A DNA stretch of 64,000 bases from Kitasatospora aureofaciens. Lineage in GTDB: Bacteria; Actinomycetota; Actinomycetes; Streptomycetales; Streptomycetaceae. This document shows positions 24,668-32,787 of the stretch, piece by piece. The notes below the pieces were generated by a model, which worked only from the letters and a program-made list of their open reading frames with translations, searched no databases and had not been told where the DNA came from. The stretch covers positions 62,001 through 126,000 of the forward strand of contig JODU01000014.1 of assembly GCA_000720845.1 (NCBI GenBank), written 5' to 3'. Numbering within the stretch: position 1 is the first letter of the stretch; each line of letters opens with the position of its first letter. A program made the position numbers and the translations under genes.

Positions 24668-26812
24668 TCAGGCGCTTTTGTCCTGTACGAACCCCTCCGT
24701 GACGGGAAAAGGTGCACTGTCCGCGACGTTCGGCCGCGAATCGTCCACGGGCACCTGGGGGCCGTTGGACTCGCGCAGCCAGCGGCGCAGCACCCGGTGG
24801 ACCTGCTCGGCGCCGACGATCTCCGCCCCCTCGTCGACCGGCGCGGACAGGACGACGGGCGACAGCAGGAAGGCGCGCGACTGGGCGCCGCCGAGTCCGC
24901 CGTGCGAGCCGATCTGCTCCTCGAAGGCGAGGACCTCGCCGTCGGCCGGGTCGTGGAAGGAGTTGACCATGATGTCGGCGGTGTGCGGGAAGGAGTGCGT
25001 GCGGCGTACGGCGTCGGCGGCGCCGGGACCGAAGGGCGCGAGCGGTCCGGGGTCCTCGTCGAGCCGGTCCAGGGGCACCTCGGTGCCGCGCGCGCCGAGC
25101 ACGACACCGCCGTGTTCCTCGCTGCGCACCAGCAGGAAGCCGATGCCGGGGTGGTTGGCGAGGGTCGGCAGCAGGGCGGGGTGGCGGGCGTCGATCTCCT
25201 CGCGGGTCATCCGGTGCGGCACGTCCGGGAAGGAGACCAGGCCCAGGTTGCCGGAGGCCAGCACGATCGGCTCGGAGCGGCGCCCGGTGGGGGTGTCGGC
25301 GGGCCGCTGCTGCTCGGCGCCCTCCTCCACGGGCCGGTGCAGGGCGGCCCGTACGGTGTTGCGCGCCTCGGCGCCGCTGCGGGTGCGCCGGGCGCTGCGC
25401 GGCACGGGCAGCCCGCAGCCGGCCCGCACCAGGTCGGCGAGGGTCAGGCCGTAGCGGGCGCGGAAGGTCTCGCCGGGGCTCTGGCCGTGGTCGGAGAGGA
25501 CCACGATCCGGTACGAGCGGGGGGCGTGCTCGGCGACCTTCTCGATCAGGGCGAGGGCCCGGTCGAGCCGCCCGAGGACCTTGGCCGCGTCCCGGCCGCC
25601 CGGACCGGAGTGGTGCGCGACCTCGTCGTAGGCCACCAGGTCGGCGTAGACGGCGGTACGGCCGGCGAGCATGTCGCCCATCACCGCGGCGACGACCACG
25701 TCGCGTTCGACGACGGTCGCGAAGGCGCGCACGAAGGGGTAGAGACCGCCGCGGGACACGCGCGGGCGGACCTTGTGGACGCGGGCGCGGGTGGACTCGG
25801 CGATCTCCCGGCACACCTCGGCGACGAAGGACATCGCGGTGCGCACGGCGTTGGCGGGGTCGGAGAAGTAGGCGAAGTAGCCGGATCTGGACCGGGTCTC
25901 GCGGCTGCGGCGGCGGGTGGCTATGGACAGCACCAGGGCCTGTTCGTCGGCGCCGCCGCCGAACAGGTTGCCGCGGCTGGCGCCGTCCAGGCTGAGCAGT
26001 CCGCCGTCGCCGGTACGCCGCACGGCTCGGTACTGGAGTTCGGCGGCGCTGGTGGGGCGGTTGCAGACCATGACCTCGCCGCTGTCCTTCTCGTACCAGC
26101 GGAAGGCGGGGACGTCGTGGTTGCTGCCGTGCAGGATGCCGAGCTGGCTGGCGCCGGTCTGGCTGGACCAGTCGGTGCGCCAGGGGGCGAGCCGGTGGGT
26201 CGCGGAGCCGCCGTCGCGGCCGAGCCAGCGGGCGACGGTGGGCATGGCACCGCGGTCGACGGCGTCCCGCAGGATGTCGTGGCCGACGCCGTCCAGTTGC
26301 AGGAAGACGGTGCCGGGACCGGCCGGGCAGGGCGGTCCGGATCTGCGGCGGCGGTCGGCCAGGCGGTAGAGACGGCGCCGGTAGGCGTCGTCGTCGCGCA
26401 CGGCCAGGGCACCGCCGGTGGCGGAGGCGACGGCGGACATCACGGCGGCCACCACGACCGCCGTCTCGGGGGCGACACCGCCGCGTCCGGCCGGATTGAC
26501 GTCGATCGCGAGCAGCAGCAGCCCGCCGTTGAGGAAGAAGACCAGCAGGCCGAGGACGAGGGCCGGCACCAGCAGCAGCAGACGGACCATGAGCGGCCAG
26601 ACCAGGGCCGAGAGCAGGCCGAAGGCTCCGGCGCCGACCGCGGCGGTCATGGCGATGTCGGTCGCGCTGTCCCCGTCGGGCGACTGGAGCCGGAAGTCCG
26701 GCAGGATCCCGGCGAGCACGAGCATGGTGACGGTGGAGACGGCCCACACCGTGACACTCCGGCCGATCTGACTGGCGACCCGGCGCCAACGCCCTCCACC
26801 CACGCTCCGCAC
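24668..26812 (-). CDS. phage-holin-like membrane domain fused to an alkaline-phosphatase-fold phosphodiesterase
   Basis: 714 aa. Residues 1-140 hold four transmembrane helices resembling the bacterial holin-4/DUF family (VWAVSTVTMLVLAGILPDF start). Residues about 165-680 are an alkaline phosphatase/nucleotide pyrophosphatase-type domain. Metal-site elements are visible in LQLDGVG, SSQTGASQ (nucleophile region), DLVAYDEVAHHSG and VLSDHGQSPGE. The fused enzyme would sit at the membrane and hydrolyse a phosphate or phosphodiester, perhaps from a lipid, teichoic acid or nucleotide. GTG at 26812 with weak GAGGT. It is not a lysis gene; no phage genes are near. The substrate is unknown. Confidence 0.82.
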   Translation of the reverse strand: MRSVGGGRWRRVASQIGRSVTVWAVSTVTMLVLAGILPDFRLQSPDGDSATDIAMTAAVGAGAFGLLSALVWPLMVRLLLLVPALVLGLLVFFLNGGLLLLAIDVNPAGRGGVAPETAVVVAAVMSAVASATGGALAVRDDDAYRRRLYRLADRRRRSGPPCPAGPGTVFLQLDGVGHDILRDAVDRGAMPTVARWLGRDGGSATHRLAPWRTDWSSQTGASQLGILHGSNHDVPAFRWYEKDSGEVMVCNRPTSAAELQYRAVRRTGDGGLLSLDGASRGNLFGGGADEQALVLSIATRRRSRETRSRSGYFAYFSDPANAVRTAMSFVAEVCREIAESTRARVHKVRPRVSRGGLYPFVRAFATVVERDVVVAAVMGDMLAGRTAVYADLVAYDEVAHHSGPGGRDAAKVLGRLDRALALIEKVAEHAPRSYRIVVLSDHGQSPGETFRARYGLTLADLVRAGCGLPVPRSARRTRSGAEARNTVRAALHRPVEEGAEQQRPADTPTGRRSEPIVLASGNLGLVSFPDVPHRMTREEIDARHPALLPTLANHPGIGFLLVRSEEHGGVVLGARGTEVPLDRLDEDPGPLAPFGPGAADAVRRTHSFPHTADIMVNSFHDPADGEVLAFEEQIGSHGGLGGAQSRAFLLSPVVLSAPVDEGAEIVGAEQVHRVLRRWLRESNGPQVPVDDSRPNVADSAPFPVTEGFVQDKSA

Positions 26813-26917
26813 ACCTCACGTCCCGGCCCGTCGTCCGTGCGGGCCTTCCCCACCCTGCCACAACGCTCCGGAGCACCCGTTTGTCCCCCCGGGTCCGGTT
26901 CACACCCCGCAGCGGCG

Positions 26918-27319
26918 TCAGCGGCCGTCGTACCCGGCGGTCGGCATCGACAGCCTGCGGTGGACGCACGCCTTCATCCGGGCGTCGTAGGACGGCTCCG
27001 CGCGGCCGACGGTCTCGACGCGGACGCCGCGCCGGGCGCACTCCGCGGTGAAGTCGTCGACGCAGGACAGCGCGCTCTCCAGCACCCGGCGGCTGGGCGC
27101 CACGAACAGGTCCTGCCCGGGGCGCACTCCGTCCCACAGGGCGTCGTGGTCGTGCCGCAGTCCGCGCACCAGCAGCTGTCTGGCGACGACGTAGCCCTGC
27201 TCCGCGGCCCACCGGGCGCACATCGCGTGCTGGCTGCGGGAGTCGACCAGGAAGGGGTCGTCGTCCAGCTGTTCCAATGGCGTCAGACTCGCGATCGCCG
27301 TCACCCGCACCGGCCCCAT
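26918..27319 (-). CDS. resolvase-like small protein (divergent serine-recombinase fold)
   Basis: 133 aa. The pattern DSRSQHAMCARWAAEQGYVV ... GQDLFVAPSRRVLESALSCVDDF ... CARRGVRVETVG follows the N-terminal catalytic fold of serine recombinases (Q...C..WA..GY, D.....SR..R, RGV...). The usual YxRVS nucleophile region reads TAIASLTPLEQ, so the active serine may be displaced or lost, and there is no DNA-binding domain. ATG at 27319 is preceded by GGGGGGA; a GTG at 27334 is also in frame. Probably a non-recombining relative. The fold call is inference. Confidence 0.5.
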   Translation of the reverse strand: MGPVRVTAIASLTPLEQLDDDPFLVDSRSQHAMCARWAAEQGYVVARQLLVRGLRHDHDALWDGVRPGQDLFVAPSRRVLESALSCVDDFTAECARRGVRVETVGRAEPSYDARMKACVHRRLSMPTAGYDGR

Positions 27320-27413
27320 GGTGTCCCCCCTCACCTCCCGTCACCTCCCGTTTTCGCCGCCGACCCTACTCCTGGACGTAGGCTTCGGGGAGTCGCGCGA
27401 AGGAGGCAAAGGA

Positions 27414-28187
27414 GTGCCGGTGGAGCTCACGTGGTGGGGTCACGCCACCTGCACGGTCGAGGATTCGGGCATTCGCGTGCTCACCGATCCCTTGTTCGTC
27501 CGCCGGCTCGCCCATCTGCGCCGCAGGCGGGGCGCGGTGCCGCCGCCCCAGGCGTGGCGCGCGGACGTGGCGCTGGTCTCCCATCTGCACGCCGACCACC
27601 TGCACGTGCCGTCGCTCGCGCGGCTCGCGCCCGGCACGCGCCTGCTCGTGCCCCGGGGCGCACGACGGGCGGTGCCGGGGCTGCGCCGGCTCGGACACCT
27701 GGAGCTGACCGAGGTGGTGCCGGGCGACGAGACGACGGTCGGTGACCTGCGTGTACGGGCGGTCTCCGCGCGGCACGACGGGCGGCGGCTGCCGGTCGGA
27801 CGGCACCGCGCCCCCGCGCTCGGCTATGTCGTCGAGGGCGAGGCGCGGACGTACTTCGCCGGGGACACGGGCCTGTTCGACGGCATGGAGAAGGAGGTCG
27901 GTCCGGTCGACGTGGCGCTGCTGCCGGTGGGCGGCTGGGGCCCCTACCTGGGTGCGGAGCACCTGGACGCCGGGCGGGCGGCCGAGGCGCTGGCCCGGCT
28001 GGCGCCGCGCACGGCGGTGCCGGTGCACTACGGCACGTACTGGCCGATCGGGATGGACGCCGTGCGCCCCCACGAGTTCCACACGCCGGGCGAGGAGTTC
28101 GTGCGCCTGTCGGCGCTGCGCGCGCCGGGCGTGGCGGTGCACCGGCTGGGGCACGGCGAGAGTGTGCGGGTGGAGGTCGCGCGGTGA
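27414..28187 (+). CDS. metallo-beta-lactamase-fold hydrolase (UlaG-like)
   Basis: 257 aa. The metal motif HLHADH lies at residues 57-62. Earlier TWWGHATCTV and later YFAGDTGLFDGM, with H in VPVHYGTYW, complete the Lactamase_B_2 pattern. GTG at 27414 with AAGGAGG and 7-base spacing. Its stop overlaps the start of the DedA gene (GTGA), so the two form an operon. The paralogue at 28907-29947 is related but longer. The substrate is unknown; the family includes lactonases and phospholipase-D-like enzymes. Confidence 0.88.
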   Translation: MPVELTWWGHATCTVEDSGIRVLTDPLFVRRLAHLRRRRGAVPPPQAWRADVALVSHLHADHLHVPSLARLAPGTRLLVPRGARRAVPGLRRLGHLELTEVVPGDETTVGDLRVRAVSARHDGRRLPVGRHRAPALGYVVEGEARTYFAGDTGLFDGMEKEVGPVDVALLPVGGWGPYLGAEHLDAGRAAEALARLAPRTAVPVHYGTYWPIGMDAVRPHEFHTPGEEFVRLSALRAPGVAVHRLGHGESVRVEVAR

Positions 28188-28810
28188 GCTGGCTGGCGGC
28201 CGCGACGCTGGACATACCGACGGAGCCGACGCAGCAGGCGCTCGGCTACCCGTCGCTGTTCCTGCTGGTGCTGATCGGGGCGCTGGTGCCGGTGCTGCCC
28301 ACGGGCGCGCTGGTGAGTTCGGCGGCGGTGGTGGCGATGCACCAGACGCTGCCGTTCGCCATGCTGATGGTGTTCGCGACGGCGTCGCTGGCCGCGTTCT
28401 GCGGGGACATGGCGCTGTACTGGCTGGGCCGGCGCGGGGTGGGCTCGAAGAACGGCTCGCGCTGGCTGGAGGCGATCCGGTCCCGGGCGCCGGAGGACCG
28501 GCTGGAGCAGGCGCAGGAGAAACTCGCCGAGCACGATGTCGCGGTGCTGGTGCTCTCCCGGCTGGTGCCGGCCGGGCGGATACCGGTGATGCTGGCCTGC
28601 CTGCTGGCGAAGTGGCCGCTGCGCCGCTTCGCCCGGGGCAACCTGCCGGCCTGCCTGGCCTGGGCCCTGACGTACCAGCTGATCGGGGTCCTCAGCGGCG
28701 CCCTGTTCAGCAAGCCGTGGGAGGGCGTGGCCGCGGCGATCGCCCTCACCGTACTGGTCAGCACCGCCCCGGGCGTGTGGCGCCGCTTCCGGGGGCCGGC
28801 GAAGGCGTAG
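28184..28810 (+). CDS. DedA-family integral membrane protein
   Basis: 208 aa with about five hydrophobic segments. The DedA/SNARE-associated motif is recognisable: FCGDMALYWLGRRGV, then RLVPAGRIPVMLACLLAKWPLRRF. Proteins of this family act as lipid (undecaprenyl phosphate or phospholipid) flippases or are needed for envelope homeostasis. Starts by a 4-base overlap with the hydrolase gene, and the pairing suggests action on an envelope lipid. That link is inference. Confidence 0.87.
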   Translation: MSWLAAATLDIPTEPTQQALGYPSLFLLVLIGALVPVLPTGALVSSAAVVAMHQTLPFAMLMVFATASLAAFCGDMALYWLGRRGVGSKNGSRWLEAIRSRAPEDRLEQAQEKLAEHDVAVLVLSRLVPAGRIPVMLACLLAKWPLRRFARGNLPACLAWALTYQLIGVLSGALFSKPWEGVAAAIALTVLVSTAPGVWRRFRGPAKA

Positions 28811-28906
28811 GCCTCCGGCGGTCAGGCGGGTGAGCGCGCCCCCGGGCCACGACGCACCGGCACGAGGGCGCCTGGGCGGTCGGGAGCGTGCCCGGGCGGG
28901 GCGGTG

Positions 28907-29947
28907 TCACTCCAGTACGCGGGAGGCGCCGACCGGCAGGTCCCACAGCCGGTCGCGGGGCAGGCCCGCCTGTTGCCAGGCGGCGCGTACGCGGGTGAGG
29001 GGCTCCAGGACCGGTTCGGCGGACAGGACGAACGTGCCCCAGTGCATCGGCGCCATGTGGCGCGCGCCGACGTCCTGTGCGGCCCGTACCGCCTCCTCGG
29101 GGTCGCAGTGCACGTCGCTGAGCCACCAGCGGGGATCGTAGGCGCCGATGGGGAGCAGGGCGAGGTCGATGCCGGGGTAGCGGCGGCCGATACGGGCGAA
29201 CCAGTGGCCGTACCCCGTGTCGCCGGCGAAGTAGACGCGCCGCCCGTCGGGGTCGGTGAGGACCCAGCCGCCCCACAGGGTGCGGCAGGTGTCGGTGAGG
29301 CTGCGCTTGGACCAGTGGTGGGCCGGGACGAAGTCGAACCGGACCCCGCCCAGCTCGGTCGCCTCCCACCAGTCCAGCTCGGTGACCCGGGTGAAGCGGC
29401 GGCGGTGGAACCAGCGGCCGAGCCCGGCGGGCACGAGGACGGGGGTGTCGCGCGGGAGCCTGCGCAGGGTGGGCGCGTCCAGGTGGTCGTAGTGGTTGTG
29501 GCTGATGACGACGGCGTCGACGCGGGGCAGGGCGCTCCAGGCGACGCCCACGGGGGTGACCCGGGGCGGGGTGCCGAGGATCCGGCGGGACCAGACCGGG
29601 TCGGTGAGCACGGTCAGGCCGCCGATCCGCACCACCCAGCTGGCGTGTCCGGCCCAGGTGACGGCGACGGTGCGCGCGTCCACGCGCGGCAGCGGGCCGG
29701 GGGCGTAGGGCAGCCGCGGGATGTCGGCGAGTCCGGCGGGGCCGGGTCTGACCGCGCCTTCGCGGGCGAATCTGGCGAAGGCCTTGAGACCGGGCAGCGG
29801 CGCGGTCAGCCGGTCGTGGAAGGTCCGCGGCCACACCCGGTGCTCGGCCGGTGGCCGGGGCTCGGCGAGCGGCGGGCGAGCGTCGGCCGCGTCGGTGTCC
29901 TCGGCGGACGCGGGGGTGCTCGTGGTCGACCGATGCTGCTGCGTCAT
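28907..29947 (-). CDS. metallo-beta-lactamase-fold hydrolase (NAPE-PLD-like)
   Basis: 346 aa. The metal motif SHNHYDHLD has H150, H152, D154 and H155; further ligands lie in PAHHWSKR, FAGDTGYG and HWGTF. The long N-terminal part and the TWAGHASWVV and DPVWSRR segments match the bacterial relatives of N-acyl-phosphatidylethanolamine phospholipase D. ATG at 29947 (GGGAG, 8 bases) overlaps the stop of the upstream aminotransferase-like gene. An ATG at 29962 lacks a ribosome site. It probably acts on a phospholipid or lipid amide; the substrate is not shown. Confidence 0.88.
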   Translation of the reverse strand: MTQQHRSTTSTPASAEDTDAADARPPLAEPRPPAEHRVWPRTFHDRLTAPLPGLKAFARFAREGAVRPGPAGLADIPRLPYAPGPLPRVDARTVAVTWAGHASWVVRIGGLTVLTDPVWSRRILGTPPRVTPVGVAWSALPRVDAVVISHNHYDHLDAPTLRRLPRDTPVLVPAGLGRWFHRRRFTRVTELDWWEATELGGVRFDFVPAHHWSKRSLTDTCRTLWGGWVLTDPDGRRVYFAGDTGYGHWFARIGRRYPGIDLALLPIGAYDPRWWLSDVHCDPEEAVRAAQDVGARHMAPMHWGTFVLSAEPVLEPLTRVRAAWQQAGLPRDRLWDLPVGASRVLE

Positions 29948-31257
29948 CGAGGGGGCTCCCATCGCTGAGCGTCGCGGAGACCGTCGAAGACCGACTTCAG
30001 ACCGGTCAACGCGCGTTGCACGTGTGGCAGTTCCAACGGGTCCGGGGAGGTGAGGAAGTCCGCCCGCCGTTCGTCGGTGCCCGCGTCGAGCAGGGGCCCG
30101 GTGGCGAGCCGGACGCGCAGGGCGGACAACTCGTCGCCGAAGCGGTGGCCGCCGGGGGCCGGCATGCCGAGCCGGGCGCTCAGGAAGTCCTCCAGTTCCT
30201 GGGCGTCGCCGACGCCTTCGGCGCCGAGCGCGTCGCGCAGCGGGCCGAGGTCGGCGTACAGGTGGCGGCCCGCCTGCGGGGGCCGGGCGGTGGCGCCCGC
30301 GGCGACGACGGCCGCGTGCGCGGCGGCGGCCACGCGCGCGTGCAGGCGTACGGCGGCGGCCCGGCGGGCGGTGACCGGCTCGGGCTCGTCGAGGGCGTAC
30401 CCGGCCGCGGCGGCGACGGGGGCCGCGACGCGAGCGCCGAGCGCGGTGAGCACGTCGAGCACGCGTGCGTGCAGGCCGTTGCCGGCGGCGGAGGCGGGGA
30501 AGCGGGCGACGGCGGCCGGCCAGGCCGGCGGGAGCAGCGCGCCCGCCAGGTCGGTGACGACGGTGACCCGTTCGGGCAGCATCTCGGCGGGGCTGAGGAT
30601 CACGGTGGCGTGCGGGTCGTGCAGGGTGTCGCGCCAGGTCTCGTCGCTGACCAGGTGCAGCCCCTCGCCCGCGGCGGCCTCGACGGTCTCGTGCAGCAGC
30701 TCGGGCGGGGCGACGGTGCCGGTCGGGTCGTCGGCGACGGACAGCACGAGCAGGCGGGGATCGCCGCCCTCGGCGCGGACCCGGCGGACGGTCTCCAGCA
30801 GGGCGTACGGGTCGGGTACGCCGCCGGACTCGGCCGGTGTCGGGACGTGGAAGACGGGCCTGCCCAGCAGTCGTGCGTACGGTGCCCACCAGGCGGCGCA
30901 GGGACGGGGCACCAGCACGTCGCCGCCCAGCGCGGCGGTCAGCGCGAGCAGGAGGGCGCCCGCGCCGGGGGCCGCGGCCAGGTGAGCGGGTTCGGTGGTC
31001 AGGCCGCGCCGGTCCCAGTAACCGCTCGCCGCGTCCAGGAGGGCGGGGGCGCCGCCGGCCGGTTCCCCGCGTGAGCGGCCCGCGGCGGCGGCGAGTACGG
31101 CGGACAGTTCGGGCAGCACCGGCAGCCCGTCTTCGGGGAAGTGCGGGCCGTAGCGGACGGGACCGTGGCCCACGGCGTCCGGGCCCGCAGCGCCAGGGCC
31201 GACGGGATCGTGACCTGCGGGTCCCGTGGCCAGGCCCCCGGGGTCCGTGCGCCGCAT
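29944..31257 (-). CDS. aminotransferase-fold protein lacking the PLP lysine
   Basis: 437 aa. The fold-type I class I/II aminotransferase pattern is clear: GALLLALTAALGGDVLVPRP, VADDPTGTVAPPELL (normally NPTG), LHLVSDETW, and a C-terminal small domain. The segment where the family has S-K (D-L-S-K-x-L) reads TDLAGALLPPAW, residues 235-246, so the Schiff-base lysine is absent, and the NPTG asparagine is Asp. The ATG at 31257 has CGGAGGT 5 bases upstream. The protein starts with a Gly/Pro-rich 45-residue tail. It is translationally coupled to the NAPE-PLD-like hydrolase. Likely non-catalytic as a transaminase, or using another chemistry. Confidence 0.8.
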   Translation of the reverse strand: MRRTDPGGLATGPAGHDPVGPGAAGPDAVGHGPVRYGPHFPEDGLPVLPELSAVLAAAAGRSRGEPAGGAPALLDAASGYWDRRGLTTEPAHLAAAPGAGALLLALTAALGGDVLVPRPCAAWWAPYARLLGRPVFHVPTPAESGGVPDPYALLETVRRVRAEGGDPRLLVLSVADDPTGTVAPPELLHETVEAAAGEGLHLVSDETWRDTLHDPHATVILSPAEMLPERVTVVTDLAGALLPPAWPAAVARFPASAAGNGLHARVLDVLTALGARVAAPVAAAAGYALDEPEPVTARRAAAVRLHARVAAAAHAAVVAAGATARPPQAGRHLYADLGPLRDALGAEGVGDAQELEDFLSARLGMPAPGGHRFGDELSALRVRLATGPLLDAGTDERRADFLTSPDPLELPHVQRALTGLKSVFDGLRDAQRWEPPR

Positions 31258-31298
31258 GCGTACCTCCGCGCGGTCCGTGCCGCCTGTCCGTACCGTGC

Positions 31299-31331
31299 CG
31301 TGCCCTGTCCGTGCCCTGTCCGTGCCCTGCC
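31299..31331. repeat. 11-bp tandem repeat, three copies
   Basis: CGTGCCCTGTC occurs twice in perfect tandem (31299-31309 and 31310-31320) and once more with one change (31321-31331). Confidence 0.8.
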
Positions 31332-31383
31332 CTGTCCCCGTCGAGCCGGGGCCTGGCCGCGCGGAGGGCCCTGGCCTCCTCAG

Positions 31384-31575
31384 GGCCTTGGTCCCGCCGG
31401 GACCCCGATCCCGCCCGGACCCTGGTCCCGCCGAGGACCCTCGCCCGCCGGGGACTGTGATCCCCGCCCGGGACACTGGCCCCCTCAGGGCCGTCGCCCG
31501 GTGCCGGCAGGGCTCCTGTCCCGCCGGACCTGGTCCCTGTCGGGTGGTCCTGACCCCGTCGGGGCCGGTCCCGTG
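31384..31575. repeat. degenerate array of GGTCCCGCCGGGACC-like units
   Basis: About ten imperfect units of 16-19 bases follow one another, most of them small inverted repeats (for example GGTCCCGCCGGGACC near 31389-31403). They are neither coding-like nor a recognised element. They may form a structured leader or 3' region. Confidence 0.5.
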
Positions 31576-31697
31576 CTCGCTCGCCGTTCGTTGATCGGCT
31601 CGTTCGCCGTTCGTTGGTCCCAGTACCCACCGTGCCGCCCCGCCATGGCTCCCGCTCCGGTTGCGCGCGTCACAGCCGGACCGGGGCCCGCGCGGGG

Positions 31698-32648
31698 TCA
31701 GCGCTCGCCGTCCTCCCCGCGCAGGCGCAGCCGGAGCCGGTGCGCGGCCGCACCGCACGCGCCCGCGATCAGCACACCACCGGCGACCAGGGCGGGCACC
31801 GAGTCGCCGAAGGTCCCGCCGGTGCCCGCCTGCACCCCGTGCTCCGCCGTCGCACCGCCGCAGGACGTGCCCTGGGGGGCGGGCTCACCGCGAGGGGCGG
31901 TGGGCGGTTCGGGGCACGCGGGCTCGGTGGGGGCGCAGGGCGTGCCGTGCGTGGAGTTCCCGGCGCGCGGGGCGGCGGTTTCCCGGCATCCCGGCTGGGC
32001 GGCACCGGCACCGGCACCGCTCTCCTCCGGCACGCTCATGGTCGCGCTCCAGGGGTCGCCTCCCTCCCCGCCCGAGGCATCCGGGCAGGCGCCGTCGACC
32101 GTCCAGTCCTCCGTGCTCCCGGCGGCACCCTCGGTCTCCGCCCAGTCCTCGGTCGCCGCCGGGCCTTCGGTGTCCGTCGTGTCCCCCGCGCTCCCCGCAC
32201 TCCCCGCGCTCGGCTCGGCCGCGAAGTCCTCGGCGGTGGCTATGCGCGCGGTCCCCCGGTAGGCCGGCCCGGACGCCGTCCCCGCGTCGTCGGCCACCTT
32301 GCGCAGCTCGACGGTGCCTTCCTCGAAGGCCGCCGAGGTGGCGTCGAGGCTCGGCGGGGCGGAGCCGCCGGTCGGGCCGCACGAGACCGAGACGGTCACG
32401 GTCTCGCCGGGGGCGGCGTCCGCCGGGCTGACCTGGGCGGCTGCCTGCCCCGCGGACGGCGGGAGGGCCTCCTCGGCGGACGGCGGGGGTACGGCCGCCG
32501 GGTCGTCGGCGGACGGCGGGGCGACGGGCTCCCCCGCGCCCGCGGGGGGCGGCGGAACTCCCGGGTCGGCCGCGCCGAGCCCCGCGGAGAGACCGAGGGC
32601 GGCACTGGCCAGCACGGCGACGGACAGGGCGCGGGCGGTGCGGCGCAT
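31698..32648 (-). CDS. secreted or membrane-anchored Ala/Pro-rich protein
   Basis: 316 aa, not recognised. Signal peptide about 1-27 (RRTARALSVAVLASAALGLSAGLG). Low-complexity Pro/Ala/Ser region 30-70. A small beta-rich stretch (PGETVTVSVSCGPTG, SAAFEEGTVELRKV) suggests an Ig-like domain. Then an acidic Thr/Glu/Asp/Gly-rich region, and a C-terminal transmembrane helix (SVPALVAGGVLIAGACGAAA) with basic RLRLRLR tail. The topology is that of a wall-spanning surface protein without an LPxTG. ATG at 32648 with GAAGGAG at 8 bases. It lies downstream of the SigB-family sigma gene on the same strand, after 139 bases. Confidence 0.75.
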   Translation of the reverse strand: MRRTARALSVAVLASAALGLSAGLGAADPGVPPPPAGAGEPVAPPSADDPAAVPPPSAEEALPPSAGQAAAQVSPADAAPGETVTVSVSCGPTGGSAPPSLDATSAAFEEGTVELRKVADDAGTASGPAYRGTARIATAEDFAAEPSAGSAGSAGDTTDTEGPAATEDWAETEGAAGSTEDWTVDGACPDASGGEGGDPWSATMSVPEESGAGAGAAQPGCRETAAPRAGNSTHGTPCAPTEPACPEPPTAPRGEPAPQGTSCGGATAEHGVQAGTGGTFGDSVPALVAGGVLIAGACGAAAHRLRLRLRGEDGER

Positions 32649-32787
32649 GGGACGGGCTCCTTCGAGCGACGGCTTGCGGGGCACTGCACTCGCGCCCCTC
32701 GGCCATCACAGCCCGCCCGGCACGCGGCCGCCCGTCACCGTGCTCCGTTCGCGCGAACGGGACGTCCGGGCGGGTGAGCCCGGGGTT

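Larger units (their letters stand above)
31258..31697. other. 440-base intergenic region with degenerate repeats
   Basis: No gene could be supported here. The region holds a perfect 11-bp tandem repeat (31299-31331), a run of imperfect GGTCCCGCCGGGACC-like units (about 31384-31575) that can each fold into small hairpins, and a near-perfect 18-19 bp direct repeat containing CGCCGTTCGTTG (31578-31619). It is the upstream region of the aminotransferase-like operon and lies downstream of the secreted protein at 31698-32648. Confidence 0.6.

Noticed and set aside
24668..26812. Holin-like domain as a sign of a prophage (also 55821-56351)
   Set aside because: No capsid, tail, integrase or lysin genes are present. 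These holin-like families are common in bacterial chromosomes.
28811..28906. Terminator between the DedA and NAPE-PLD-like genes
   Set aside because: A CCCGGG-based stem can be drawn, but it is interrupted by bulges and too weak to report as a feature.
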